Positions 27,653 through 37,014 of a stretch of DNA of 64,000 nt are shown piece by piece. Position 1 is the first letter of the stretch; the number at the start of each line of letters is the position of its first letter. The position numbers were made by a program, and so were the translations under genes. Where the stretch lies: assembly GCF_001685485.1 (NCBI RefSeq), contig NZ_BDEL01000001.1, positions 3,283,501-3,347,500 on the forward strand, written 5' to 3'. This stretch comes from Formosa haliotis (GTDB taxonomy: Bacteria; Bacteroidota; Bacteroidia; Flavobacteriales; Flavobacteriaceae). A model generated the notes under the pieces. That model was not told the DNA's origin, did not search any database, and worked only from the letters and a program-made list of their open reading frames with translations.

Positions 27653-28480
27653 ATGATAAAAACAGTTTCAATTCAGGGTATAAAAGGGTCGTTCCATCAC
27701 ATTGTTGCTAAAACGTATTTTGACGATAATGTGGATATCGATGAATGTATGTCTTTCGACACGTTAGTCGATAACCTGATTAGCAAGAAAAGCGATGTGG
27801 GAATTATGGCTTTAGAGAATTCTATTGCCGGTTCTATCTTACCCAATTATGCGTTGATTGATAAACATAACCTTCATATAATTGGAGAAATGTATCTCGA
27901 TATTCAGCATAATTTAATGGCATTGCCAGGACAAAATATTGAAGATATAAAAGAAGTGTATTCGCACCCTATGGCGTTATTACAATGTAAAACCTTCTTT
28001 AAAAAGTATCCGCATATTAAATTAATTGAAGATAAAGATACAGCCGAAACAGCAGAGCGTATTAGAAATCGAAAATTAAAGGGTGTTGCTGCTGTGGCAA
28101 GTAAAGTTGCTGCCGAAATTTTTGAATTAGAAATTTTAGCAGAAAGTATTCAAACCATAAAAGCAAACGAAACCCGATTTGTAATTGTAAAAACGCAAAA
28201 TTCTATTTTAGATGAAAGCGAAATCAATAAAGTGTCTATGCGCTTTGAATTAGAGCATAAACGCGGAAGTTTGGCAAGTGTGTTAAATGTATTAAGCGAC
28301 TGTAGAATGAGTTTAACCAAAATACAATCGTTGCCAAAAATAGAAACACCTTGGAAATATGCTTTTTTTGTAGATGTTACTTTTATAAAGTACAAGAATT
28401 TTGATAAAGCGAGAGCCATTTTAGGAATTATGGCAAAAGAATTTAAAGTATTAGGCGAATATAAAAACGCAAAATTATGA
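27653..28480 (+). CDS. pheA: Prephenate dehydratase
   Basis: Converts prephenate to phenylpyruvate in phenylalanine synthesis. From the ATG at 27653 it has 275 residues (an upstream ATG at 27626 lies in the terminator loop). Type II periplasmic-binding-like catalytic domain: GIKGSFHHIVAKTYF, MALENSIAGSILPNY, YSHPMALLQCKTFF and the NETRFVIV motif. An ACT domain follows (ELEHKRGSLASVLNVLSDCRM). The usual ESRP element of Phe-binding ACT domains reads QSLP here (LTKIQSLPK), so feedback by Phe may be altered. No chorismate mutase is fused; that activity is in the DAHP synthase gene. Overlaps the next gene by 4 bases. Confidence 0.93.
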   Translation: MIKTVSIQGIKGSFHHIVAKTYFDDNVDIDECMSFDTLVDNLISKKSDVGIMALENSIAGSILPNYALIDKHNLHIIGEMYLDIQHNLMALPGQNIEDIKEVYSHPMALLQCKTFFKKYPHIKLIEDKDTAETAERIRNRKLKGVAAVASKVAAEIFELEILAESIQTIKANETRFVIVKTQNSILDESEINKVSMRFELEHKRGSLASVLNVLSDCRMSLTKIQSLPKIETPWKYAFFVDVTFIKYKNFDKARAILGIMAKEFKVLGEYKNAKL

Positions 28481-29631
28481 TAACTGTAGCAAAGAGGTTA
28501 CAAACGGTTGAAGAGTACTACTTCTCAAAAAAATTAAGAGAAGTAAATAGCTTGAAAGCAAGCGGAAAACCGATAATAAATTTAGGAATAGGAAGTCCGG
28601 ATTTAATGCCGCCAAAGCGTGTAATAGATGCAATTACCGAAAGTTTTACACACCCTAATGTGCACCAATATCAGAGTTATCAAGGATTACCAGAATTGCG
28701 CGAAGCCATGTGTGCGTTTTACAAATCTCAATTTAATGTAGACGCCGATCCTGCTTCAGAAATTTTGCCTTTAATGGGAAGTAAAGAAGGTATTCTTCAT
28801 ATTTCAATGGCCTTTTTAAATGCAGGAGACGAGGTTTTAATTCCGAATCCAGGATACCCAACCTATGCCTCGGTAACTAAATTGGTAGAAGCCAAAGCCG
28901 TTTATTATAATTTAGACGAAACAAATGGTTGGTTGCCAGATTTAGAAACGTTAGAAAAAACCGATTTAAGTAAGGTAAAATTAATGTGGGTAAATTATCC
29001 GCATATGCCAACGGGAGCTAATGCTACTAGAGGTTTATACCAAGAATTGGTTGCATTTGCTAAACGCAACGATATATTAATAGTTAACGATAACCCTTAT
29101 AGCTTTGTGTTAAACGATAATCCTAGAAGTATTTTAAGTATTTCTGGAGCAAAAGAGGTGTGTGTCGAGCTTAACTCGTTAAGCAAAACATTTAATATGG
29201 CAGGTTGGCGTGTAGGTATGGTTTTAGGAAGTGCCGACCATATTAATGCGATTTTAAAGGTGAAAAGTAACATGGATTCTGGGATGTTTTACGGAATCCA
29301 GAAAGGGGCTATAGAAGCTTTAAAAAGTACCGATGTTTGGTTTAAAAGTTTGAATAGTGTATACCAAAAACGTCGTGAGTTAGTTTGGGAATTGGCCGAT
29401 GCCTTAGGGTGTACCTACGATAAAACAGCCTCAGGGTTATTTGTATGGTCTAAGTTGCCAGAAGGTGTAGATGCAGAACAGTTTATAGATAAAATATTAT
29501 ACAATAATTCAATTTTTATAACACCAGGAATCATATTTGGGAGCCAAGGAAAAGGGTATATCCGTTTTTCTCTATGTGCTTCAGAAGAAGATTTAGAAGA
29601 AGCAATCCACAGAATTAAAACGCAAAACTAA
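28477..29631 (+). CDS. Pyridoxal-phosphate aminotransferase, class I/II (probably aromatic)
   Basis: 384-residue fold-type I aminotransferase. Features: IINLGIGSPDLMPPKRV near 33-49, YQSYQGLPELREAMCAFY, GSKEGILHISMAFLNAGDEVLIPNPGYPTY, VNDNPYSFVLND, the PLP lysine in LNSLSKTFNMAGWRVG, and the C-terminal IRFSLCASEEDL with the carboxylate-binding Arg. Its position between pheA and tyrA suggests it aminates phenylpyruvate and hydroxyphenylpyruvate. The sequence class also includes LL-diaminopimelate and aspartate aminotransferases, so specificity is inferred. Confidence 0.85.
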   Translation: MITVAKRLQTVEEYYFSKKLREVNSLKASGKPIINLGIGSPDLMPPKRVIDAITESFTHPNVHQYQSYQGLPELREAMCAFYKSQFNVDADPASEILPLMGSKEGILHISMAFLNAGDEVLIPNPGYPTYASVTKLVEAKAVYYNLDETNGWLPDLETLEKTDLSKVKLMWVNYPHMPTGANATRGLYQELVAFAKRNDILIVNDNPYSFVLNDNPRSILSISGAKEVCVELNSLSKTFNMAGWRVGMVLGSADHINAILKVKSNMDSGMFYGIQKGAIEALKSTDVWFKSLNSVYQKRRELVWELADALGCTYDKTASGLFVWSKLPEGVDAEQFIDKILYNNSIFITPGIIFGSQGKGYIRFSLCASEEDLEEAIHRIKTQN

Positions 29632-29636
29632 TACGA

Positions 29637-30488
29637 ATGAAGAATATAGTAGTCGTAGGTATTGGTTTAATAGGAGGGAGTATGGTAAAGGACCTTAAAA
29701 AGGCTCATCCAGAAACTAAAATTATTGGTGTCGATAAAAATAAAGATCATTTAAACGAAGCTTTGGTTAGAGGTTTAATAGATGAAAAAGGGAATATAGA
29801 TGTAGTTAAAAATGCAGATTTAGTGATTTTGTCTATCCCGGTTGATGCGTCTGTAAACTTACTTCCAGAAATTTTAGATTTAGTACAAGACGATGCATTG
29901 GTTATAGATGTGGGTTCAACAAAGCTAGATATTTGTAATGCCGTAGAGCATCATAAAAACAGACGAAATTATTTGGCATGTCATCCTATTGCAGGTACAG
30001 AATTTTCTGGTCCGCAAGCCGCAATTTTCGATTTGTTTAGACAGAAAACGAATATTATTTGCGAAGTTGAAAAAACAGCATTTAAATTACAAGAACGCGC
30101 TTTAAAAGTGTTTTCAGATTTAGGAATGCGTATTCGATATATGAATCCAGAATCACACGATAAACATATTGCTTATGTGTCGCATTTATCGCATATTAGT
30201 TCGTTTATGTTAGGAAAAACGGTAATAGATAAAGAGCGTAACGAACGTGATATTTTCGATATGGCAGGCAGTGGTTTTGCATCGACAGTGCGTTTAGCAA
30301 AAAGTTCACCAAATATGTGGACCCCAATTTTTAAGCAGAACAAAACTAACGTAATAGAAACTTTAGAAGAATATATAAACAACCTTAATCAATTTAAAAT
30401 TTTATTAGAACAAGATGACTTTGAGGCTATTTTTAATGAGATGAAAAACACAAACCGCATTAAAGATATTTTAAAAGGAATTGCATAA
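29637..30488 (+). CDS. tyrA: Prephenate dehydrogenase
   Basis: NAD(P)-dependent oxidative decarboxylation of prephenate to 4-hydroxyphenylpyruvate (tyrosine branch). 283 residues; Rossmann motif VVVGIGLIGGSMVKDLK at 4-20, VIDVGSTK, CHPIAGTEFSGPQAA and HDKHIAYVSHLSHISSFML with the catalytic-region histidines. No ACT or chorismate mutase domain is fused. Five bases after the aminotransferase gene, hence in the same attenuated operon. Confidence 0.92.
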   Translation: MKNIVVVGIGLIGGSMVKDLKKAHPETKIIGVDKNKDHLNEALVRGLIDEKGNIDVVKNADLVILSIPVDASVNLLPEILDLVQDDALVIDVGSTKLDICNAVEHHKNRRNYLACHPIAGTEFSGPQAAIFDLFRQKTNIICEVEKTAFKLQERALKVFSDLGMRIRYMNPESHDKHIAYVSHLSHISSFMLGKTVIDKERNERDIFDMAGSGFASTVRLAKSSPNMWTPIFKQNKTNVIETLEEYINNLNQFKILLEQDDFEAIFNEMKNTNRIKDILKGIA

Positions 30489-30502
30489 ACAGTGATATTA
30501 TT

Positions 30503-31585
30503 ATGGAGAACAAGAAAGAATTAAGAACCTGGTTAGACGATTTAAAATTAGATCACCCTCTAGTAATTGCAGGGCCATGTAGCGCAGAAACAGAAGAGCA
30601 AGTATTAAAAATTGCACATGAGTTAAAAGATACTGATGTAAGTTACTTTAGAGCAGGGATTTGGAAACCAAGAACAAGACCAGGAATGTTTGAAGGCGTT
30701 GGTGCTTTAGGATTAAAATGGTTACAACGTGTAAAAGCTGAAACAGGAATGAAAACTGCTACAGAAGTTGCTAACGCAGCACACGTTAAGTTAGCTTTAG
30801 AGCATGATGTAGATTTATTATGGATTGGTGCACGTTCTACTGTAAGTCCGTTTATTGTTCAAGAAATTGCAGACGCTTTAAAAGGTACAGATAAAATTGT
30901 ATTGGTAAAAAACCCTGTAAACCCAGATTTAGCACTTTGGCTAGGAGGTATCGAGCGTTTAGCTTCGGCAGATATTAAAAACTTAGGAGTTATTCATAGA
31001 GGATTTTCTACTTACGAAAAATCGAAGTACAGAAACAATCCAGAATGGCAAATCGCGATTGAATTACAATCTAAATTTCCAGATTTACCAATCATAAACG
31101 ATCCGTCGCACATTACTGGAAAACGTGATATGATTTTTGATGTGTCGCAAACCGCATTAGATTTAAACTTTGATGGTTTAATGATAGAAACGCATTTCGA
31201 TCCTGAAAATGCATGGAGTGATGCTGCACAACAAGTAACACCAAAAACATTAGTTCAAATTATGAAGGATCTTAAAATTAGAAAAGAGACAGATCCAGAA
31301 GCAGATTACAATACTTCTTTAAATAACTTAAGAGCTAAGATTGACGTTATTGACAATCAAATTATAGATCTTTTAGGAAAACGTATGGTTGTTGCCGATG
31401 GTATAGGTACTTTAAAACGTCAGAAAAACGTATCTGTTTTACAAAGCAAGCGTTGGAACGAGATTTTAGGCGCTATGGTTTTAGAAGGGGAAGCTCACGG
31501 ATTAAGTGAAGAATTTATCTTAAAAATGTTTAAAGCGATTCACCAAGAATCTATAAACCACCAGGAAAAAATAATCAATAAATAA
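30503..31585 (+). CDS. Bifunctional DAHP synthase / chorismate mutase
   Basis: 360 residues. Residues about 1-265 are a type I-beta-like 3-deoxy-7-phosphoheptulonate synthase (VIAGPCSAETEEQ, FRAGIWKPRTRPGMFEG, WIGARSTVSPF, LVKNPVNPDLALWLGG, INDPSHITGKRDM, DGLMIETHFDPENAWSDA). Residues about 275-360 are an AroQ chorismate mutase (NNLRAKIDVIDNQIIDLLGKRM). It therefore supplies both the first shikimate step and the prephenate used by PheA and TyrA of the same operon. The arrangement DAHPS then mutase is common in Bacteroidota. Last gene before a strong terminator. Confidence 0.93.
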   Translation: MENKKELRTWLDDLKLDHPLVIAGPCSAETEEQVLKIAHELKDTDVSYFRAGIWKPRTRPGMFEGVGALGLKWLQRVKAETGMKTATEVANAAHVKLALEHDVDLLWIGARSTVSPFIVQEIADALKGTDKIVLVKNPVNPDLALWLGGIERLASADIKNLGVIHRGFSTYEKSKYRNNPEWQIAIELQSKFPDLPIINDPSHITGKRDMIFDVSQTALDLNFDGLMIETHFDPENAWSDAAQQVTPKTLVQIMKDLKIRKETDPEADYNTSLNNLRAKIDVIDNQIIDLLGKRMVVADGIGTLKRQKNVSVLQSKRWNEILGAMVLEGEAHGLSEEFILKMFKAIHQESINHQEKIINK

Positions 31586-31604
31586 ATTGTTTATTCATTG
31601 TATT

Positions 31605-31642
31605 AATAACAAAGGGCACGTAATAGCGGGCCCTTTGTTATT
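31605..31642 (+). terminator. Intrinsic terminator of the pheA operon
   Basis: 13-bp stem AATAACAAAGGGC (31605-31617) with GCCCTTTGTTATT (31630-31642), followed by TTTGTTT. It overlaps the stop codon of the convergent gene at 31638-32096, so it may serve both strands. Confidence 0.85.
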
Positions 31643-32096
31643 TTGTTTGCTTAGGTCGTTTAAAAATATATCGCGTAACAAAAATACCTTGTCCATCATC
31701 TGTTCCGGCATCACTTTCTACGGCACTGGTAACAAATGCTAATTCCCAACCTTCTTCTGTCATCGCATTAATTTTAGAGCTTACAACAGCATCATTCGAT
31801 GCAATATTTTGAAAACGAATACCTCCAATATTATAAAAGTTTAGAAGCTTTGTTTCTTCAAAATCTTTAATGCGTATATCTCCTCTAGAAGCTTTATTCC
31901 TGGTAGCATCATCGTCTGTTTGTTCAGAAGTAAAATCCTTATAATTACGCTCGTCAACAGAAGAAATTAAGCGCGATCTTCCTACGCCATTCGGTACAAT
32001 AGACTCAACCGAGGTCACGATTTTGTATTCCACTTGTGCAGACATTTCAGCAAAGCAAATAAAGTAAAACAGGCAAATAAATAAAATGCGATTCAT
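31638..32096 (-). CDS. Secreted protein of unknown function
   Basis: 152 residues with a signal peptide (NRILFICLFYFICFAEMSAQ). The mature part has VEYKIVTSVESIVPNGVGRSR near the start and a C-terminal NAMTEEGWELAFVTSAVES...GIFVTRYIFKR that resembles the small DUF4177-like fold (the 'EGWELV' type motif). No catalytic residues are evident. It stands alone, convergent with the pheA operon and divergent from rsgA. Confidence 0.7.
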   Translation of the reverse strand: MNRILFICLFYFICFAEMSAQVEYKIVTSVESIVPNGVGRSRLISSVDERNYKDFTSEQTDDDATRNKASRGDIRIKDFEETKLLNFYNIGGIRFQNIASNDAVVSSKINAMTEEGWELAFVTSAVESDAGTDDGQGIFVTRYIFKRPKQTK

Positions 32097-32193
32097 GGGT
32101 TTAAAATTAAATATTGAGAAAATCTAATATAAATGTTTTTGTACCAATTAAATTATTTTTTAGTCTTCAATTTTTGTGGCATCTTTGTATTTC

Positions 32194-33156
32194 ATGACAG
32201 GAACAGTATACAAATCAACAGGAAGCTGGTACACCGTAAAAACGGCCTTAGGTGCCACTTACGAATGCCGTATAAAAGGTAAATTTAGATTAAAAGGCAT
32301 TAAAAGTACTAATCCTATTGCTGTTGGCGATTTGGTTGATTTTGAAATAGAAACCTTAGATAATGTAACCACAGGAATTATTCATCATATTCACGATCGT
32401 AAAAATTATATCGTTCGTAAATCTGTAAACCTGTCTAAGCAAACCCATATTATTGCCTCTAATATCGATCAGGTATTTTTATTAATCACAATTAATAATC
32501 CACCCACTTTAACCAGTTTTATTGATAGGTTTTTGGTTACTGCAGAAGCTTATTCCATTAAAACAATCTTACTTTTTAATAAAATAGATGTGTATAACGA
32601 AGACACTATTTTAGAAGTTCGCTATTTGGCTTCAATCTATCGTGCCATAGGTTACGAATGTATTGGAATCTCGGCAGAAACAGGGAAAAATGTAGATAAA
32701 GTTAAGGCCTTAATGTTAGGAAAGGTAAGTATGTTTGCTGGACATTCTGGAGTCGGTAAATCTACTTTGGTAAATGCTTTAGAACCGTCTTTAGATTTAA
32801 AAACAAAAGCCATCTCCGCACAACATATGCAAGGGCAGCACACCACCACCTTTGCCGAAATGTTCGATTTAAGTTTCGATGCAAGAATTATAGACACACC
32901 TGGGATTAAAGGTTTTGGTGTTGTAGATATGGAAAAGGAAGAGATTGGCGATTATTTTCCTGAATTTTTTGCTTTAAAACAAGATTGTAAATTCAATAAC
33001 TGTCTGCATATCGAAGAACCTAAATGCGCTGTTAAAGATGCCTTAGACCGCGATGAAATTGCATTCTCGCGTTACCGCAGTTATGTGCAGATTATTGAAG
33101 GAGAAGACGAGCATTACCGAACAGATACTTGGGATAAAGAACGAGATGACCTATAA
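32194..33156 (+). CDS. rsgA: Ribosome small-subunit-dependent GTPase A
   Basis: Circularly permuted GTPase that assists late 30S maturation. From ATG 32194 it has 320 residues: an OB fold at the N-terminus (GTVYKSTGSWYTV), permuted G motifs NKID (G4), then GHSGVGKSTLVNAL (P-loop), DTPGIKGFG (G3), and a C-terminal zinc-binding CKFNNCLHIEEPKCAV. The in-frame GTG at 32176 would add 6 unsupported residues. The stop overlaps the dtd start (TAATG). Confidence 0.94.
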   Translation: MTGTVYKSTGSWYTVKTALGATYECRIKGKFRLKGIKSTNPIAVGDLVDFEIETLDNVTTGIIHHIHDRKNYIVRKSVNLSKQTHIIASNIDQVFLLITINNPPTLTSFIDRFLVTAEAYSIKTILLFNKIDVYNEDTILEVRYLASIYRAIGYECIGISAETGKNVDKVKALMLGKVSMFAGHSGVGKSTLVNALEPSLDLKTKAISAQHMQGQHTTTFAEMFDLSFDARIIDTPGIKGFGVVDMEKEEIGDYFPEFFALKQDCKFNNCLHIEEPKCAVKDALDRDEIAFSRYRSYVQIIEGEDEHYRTDTWDKERDDL

Positions 33157-33608
33157 TGAAAGCAGTTATACAACGAGTAGCACAAGCAAGTGTTACTATA
33201 GACCATAAAAAAGTAGCCGATATACCTAACGGACTTCTAATTTTATTAGGTATTACTACAGATGATACCCAAGAGGATATTGTATGGCTATCAAAAAAAA
33301 TTGCTAATCTACGTATTTTTGAAGATGACGAAGGAGTCATGAATACTTCTTTAGTCGATATAGATGGGGAAGCTATTGTGGTAAGTCAGTTTACTTTACA
33401 AGCAAGTACAAAAAAAGGAAATAGACCAAGTTATATAAAAGCAGCAAGACCAGAACTTGCAATTCCGTTATACGAATCTTTTGTCTCACAGTTCCAATCA
33501 GATCTAGGAAAGCCCGTTCAAACAGGGGAGTTTGGAGCCGATATGAAAGTAGAATTATTAAACGATGGACCAGTAACTATAATTATTGATACTAAAAATA
33601 AGGAATAA
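33156..33608 (+). CDS. dtd: D-aminoacyl-tRNA deacylase
   Basis: Removes D-amino acids mis-attached to tRNA. 150 residues, normal. The N-terminal MKAVIQRVAQASVTID, the active-site VSQFTLQAST and the C-terminal NDGPVTIIIDT (Gly-Pro motif) are diagnostic. One-base overlap with rsgA. The genes rsgA, dtd, a nucleotide pyrophosphohydrolase and aroA seem to form an ancestral neighbourhood interrupted here by DUF3857 genes, an IS and a CapK cassette. Confidence 0.95.
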   Translation: MKAVIQRVAQASVTIDHKKVADIPNGLLILLGITTDDTQEDIVWLSKKIANLRIFEDDEGVMNTSLVDIDGEAIVVSQFTLQASTKKGNRPSYIKAARPELAIPLYESFVSQFQSDLGKPVQTGEFGADMKVELLNDGPVTIIIDTKNKE

Positions 33609-33674
33609 GTGTTTTTTGGGGTAGGATTTTATGATAAATTATGTTAAATTTATTGTGCCCAAATTTACTAACCT

Positions 33675-34109
33675 ATGTCCCTTAAACCTACGTTAGGTCT
33701 ATTCTTTCTAGTCCTAACGATTAAGTTAACAGCTCAATCTAATTTTAGAGTTGATCCAGAATTAAAAACGACCTTAGCAAAACATGCCAATGTATTAGTA
33801 AACACTAACGATGTAGAGATTCACATTCTTAGTTATAATAAAATGGTGATTAAAACCCATCGCGCAGTTACCATTTATAACGCATCCGGCAGTAATAAAG
33901 CCTACACTTACGAAACCTACGATGGGACTACAAAAATAAAAACGTTAGAGGCTACTGTTTATAATGCTGCAGGCGAAAAAGTAAAACGCTATAAAGCAAA
34001 AGACTTCAAAGATGCTGCTCGCGCCGATGGTATTTCTATTTATAATGACGACCGCATTAAATATCTAGAGCATCAATCTGTAACATATCCATATACTATA
34101 GATTATATT
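33675..34109 (+). pseudogene. DUF3857 / transglutaminase-like protein, 5' fragment split by IS
   Basis: First 145 codons of an exported DUF3857 protein (signal peptide SLKPTLGLFFLVLTIKLTAQ; VKRYKAKDFKDAARADGISIYNDDRIKYL). The frame runs a few codons into the IS and stops at 34151. Removing the IS (34110-35535) and one copy of the 8-bp ATTATATT repeat rejoins it in frame with the fragment at 35544 (TIDY-ISEVEHT). The disruption looks recent, since both parts are otherwise intact. Confidence 0.9.
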
Positions 34110-34141
34110 GGATCAAGTCTAAAAGTTGTGGGATTTATATA

Positions 34142-35062
34142 TTACGCATAAATAGATGCTAGTCTAAATAAGAAAAAATCTATATTTCTGACACCTCTAA
34201 ATTGTGCTCTAAAAGCTTTTATTTTAGCATTGAAAGATTCAGCCGATGCGTTTGTACTTCTGTTATCGAAATAATTTAGTATATTTTTGTAATGAATAGA
34301 CATGGTTCTTGCTATTGTATTAAAGCTTTTAAACTCCGCTTTTCTTACTTTTTCATCCCATTTCGCTAGTCTAATTAATGCAGATGTTTTATCTTTTGAA
34401 TTATTAAATATCCATGATAAGTTCTGACATAGATTATATGCCTTTTCTAAATCTGGATATCTCTGAAATAGAACTTCCGCTCTTTGAGATTGATTTTTAG
34501 TCCATTTTGAACTTGATTTGTATAGTAAATATCTGCTTCTAGCGAGTAACTGTTTGAGTGTATCTCCATTTTTAAGGAGTTCAGGGGTAAACTTCAGGGA
34601 TTTACTTCTTGCTTTTTCTATAGCATCGTTTTCTAGGTCTATAGCATCCCATCTATGCTTAATTCTAATCTCTTGTAATGCATCTAGTGCTAATTTTTGA
34701 ACATGGAAACGATCTATAACCAATGTCGCATTGGGGAATGATTTCTTAACTATCAGTCCCATATTTCCAGCCATATCTAAAGTTACTTCCTTAACCTTAC
34801 TTCTTTGTTTTAGAGGGATTTTGCGTAGTATATTAATAACCGTTTCAGCTTTGGTTCCTTTTACCATTGCTATTATAGCTCCTGTCTTTCCTTTTGCGGA
34901 TTTATTTGTTATTATGGTATATAAATCACCATTGGAGAAAGCTGTTTCGTCCAATGAAAGGTAACCCCCGATGTTTTGAGGAAATAACATCCAATTTCTT
35001 GCATGCGACTTTTGATCCCAAGATTTAAAGTCACTTAAATAATCTTTATATTGTCTTTGCAT
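34142..35062 (-). CDS. ISAon1-family transposase, catalytic part
   Basis: 306-residue DDE transposase of the ISL3-like group. Catalytic acids appear in YLSLDETAFSNGDLYT (first Asp), VKEVTLDMAGNMGL (second Asp) and NASAESFNAKIKAFR (Glu). FPNATLVIDRFHVQKLA is the typical segment after the second Asp. It is encoded separately from its N-terminal partner ORF, which is the usual layout for this family. Reads intact, so the element may be active. Confidence 0.92.
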   Translation of the reverse strand: MQRQYKDYLSDFKSWDQKSHARNWMLFPQNIGGYLSLDETAFSNGDLYTIITNKSAKGKTGAIIAMVKGTKAETVINILRKIPLKQRSKVKEVTLDMAGNMGLIVKKSFPNATLVIDRFHVQKLALDALQEIRIKHRWDAIDLENDAIEKARSKSLKFTPELLKNGDTLKQLLARSRYLLYKSSSKWTKNQSQRAEVLFQRYPDLEKAYNLCQNLSWIFNNSKDKTSALIRLAKWDEKVRKAEFKSFNTIARTMSIHYKNILNYFDNRSTNASAESFNAKIKAFRAQFRGVRNIDFFLFRLASIYA

Positions 35063-35120
35063 ACTTCTAGGGTTTACTCCATAGAATTTAGCGACCAGAG
35101 TTGTGCAAGAAGCATTATTA

Positions 35121-35474
35121 CTAATAGAGTTCTTTTAAAAAAGCAGCAAATTCACTAGTCATTCTAGTGCCTTTTGCTACTAATTTCCAATCCCTTGTAA
35201 CCACTTTATTAGTGTCTTGATTAATCCATCTTCGTCTAGTGATATGTAAGAAAACATTCTTACCTCTTATGGGGAAATCCTGAATACTAGCTTCTGGAAA
35301 AAAACCTTTAGAGTGTAGTTTTTCATCTTTATGATCCAATGGTGCATTGTTTAGTTCTGTGAAATAAAAATGAATTTCTTCAGCTTTAACCTCATGCTTA
35401 GTTAAGTCAAAATAGGTTACTAAAACTTCTGGAAGTAATAAATTAGCAATTGATAATAGAGTGTCTGAGGACAT
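35121..35474 (-). CDS. ISAon1-family transposase N-terminal region protein
   Basis: 117-residue upstream ORF of the IS: SIANLLLPEVLVTYFDLTKHEV, then FPIRGKNVFLHITRRRWIN and a final FAAFLKELY. It corresponds to the N-terminal DNA-binding portion annotated as a separate protein in ISAon1 elements. 58 bases separate it from the catalytic ORF; a frameshift product joining both is possible. Confidence 0.88.
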   Translation of the reverse strand: MSSDTLLSIANLLLPEVLVTYFDLTKHEVKAEEIHFYFTELNNAPLDHKDEKLHSKGFFPEASIQDFPIRGKNVFLHITRRRWINQDTNKVVTRDWKLVAKGTRMTSEFAAFLKELY

Positions 35475-35543
35475 GTATTTCTTTTATTCAAAGGTCTTCC
35501 AATTTTTTGTACTCCACAACTTTTTGTGTTGAGCCATTATATT

Positions 35544-37010
35544 TCGGAAGTCGAACATACTATGACGGCTTTTCTCCCTACGTGGTCTCCATTAGAAGGA
35601 TTTTATACAGGAGTTTTACATGCTTCTTATAAGATAATTAACGATACCGATGTGCCTTTGGCATTAAAAGAAGAGCACTTTAATGGTTATAATATTACTA
35701 AGCAAGGCGATTATCACTTTGTAGCCGAAAACTTAACGGCTATTGCGCCAGAAGCTTATAGCCCGGAATTTTATACGTTCGCTCCGCGATTAAAAGTGGC
35801 TTTGGAAATTTTCGATATGAAAGGTGTTCAAGGTAAAAATACCAATTGGCAAGATTTCGGAGAATGGGTGCATGAGAGTCTGCTTTCCGACACTCAAGAA
35901 CTGCCAGAAGAAGTAAAGAAGACCATAATATCGCTCACCGAAAATGCAACTACCAACGAAGAAAAGGCAAGAATTGTTTACGATTATCTTCAAAACAAGG
36001 TTAGATATATTAGTGTTCAAGTTGGTATAGGAGGATGGAAACCCATGTTGGCCAAAGATGTAGACCGTTTAAGTTATGGCGATTGTAAAGCGCTTTCAAA
36101 CTATACACATGCCTTATTAAATGTTGTTGGTGTGCCATCTTATTACACGTGTATATATGGAGGAGAAGAAATTCAAAATATAGATAAGGATTTTTCAAGT
36201 ACTCAGGGAAATCATGCCATTTTAGCGATTCCAACAGCAGATGATTTTATTTGGTTAGAATGTACCAGCCAAAATACACCATTTGGGTATATTGCTAATT
36301 TTACAGACGATAGGGATGCTCTGATTATTACTCCTGAAGGCGGGGAAATTGTGCATACTAAAACCTATGAAACCGAAGAGAATCTATTACATACTTTGGC
36401 AGATATTAGCATACAAGCAGACGGAAGTTTAAATGCAGATATTGTTGTAAAATCTTATGGTACACAATACCGTGGAGCGAAAGGTATAGAAGTCGAATCA
36501 GAGAAAAATCAGAAATTAAGATTTAAAGATAATTGGAGCTATATTAATGATCTAGAAATTTCGTCGTTCAATTTTAATAATGATAAACAGCTTGTAGAAT
36601 TTACAGAGCATGTGTCGGTTTCTGCTAAAAAATATGCTAGTAAAACAGGGAAAAGACTATTACTAGCTCCTAATGTGTTTAATAAATTAGTCCATATTCC
36701 GCCACGATATACTAACCGAACTCTACCTATTCAAATCGATCGGGGTTTTATAGATACAGATAGCTATCAAATTCATTTAGAAGACGGATTAAACGTAGAC
36801 GCCTTGCCAAACGATTCGGTTTTAGAAACCAAGTTTGGGTCGTACTATTCCTCTATAAAAAAAGATGAAAACGGTTTACTAACCTATACAAGATCTTTAA
36901 CCTATAATAAAGGTATTTATCCTAAAGAAGACTATCAAGCTTTTAGGGATTTTTGGATTGCTATTTCAAAACTCGATAATGCCAAAATTGCTTTACTAAC
37001 CACTAATTAA
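35544..37010 (+). pseudogene. DUF3857 / transglutaminase-like protein, 3' fragment
   Basis: Remainder (about 488 codons) of the gene split by the IS, beginning SEVEHTMTAFLPTWSPLEGFY. It contains the transglutaminase-like core: VRYISVQVGIGGWKPMLAKDV, then YGDCKALSNYTHALLNVVGVPSYY (Cys), GNHAILAIP (His) and the beta-rich C-terminus. Without its signal peptide it cannot be exported, so the gene is taken as inactive unless the IS is excised. An intact paralogue follows 4 bases later. Confidence 0.88.
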
Positions 37011-37014
37011 ACCT

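Larger units (their letters stand above)
34110..35535 (-). mobile_element. ISAon1-family insertion sequence (1426 bp)
   Basis: Complete IS. Terminal inverted repeats: left end GGATCAAGTC then TAAAAGTTGTGG, right end (reverse complement) GGCTCAACAC then AAAAAGTTGTGG; 18 of 22 positions match. It is bounded by an 8-bp direct repeat ATTATATT at 34102-34109 and 35536-35543. It contains two transposase ORFs on the minus strand. The 1434 bp of IS plus one repeat copy are divisible by three, and the host gene is restored when they are removed. Confidence 0.93.

Noticed and set aside
34518..34964. Plus-strand ORFs inside the IS
   Set aside because: Antisense to the DDE transposase with all catalytic residues; no independent support.
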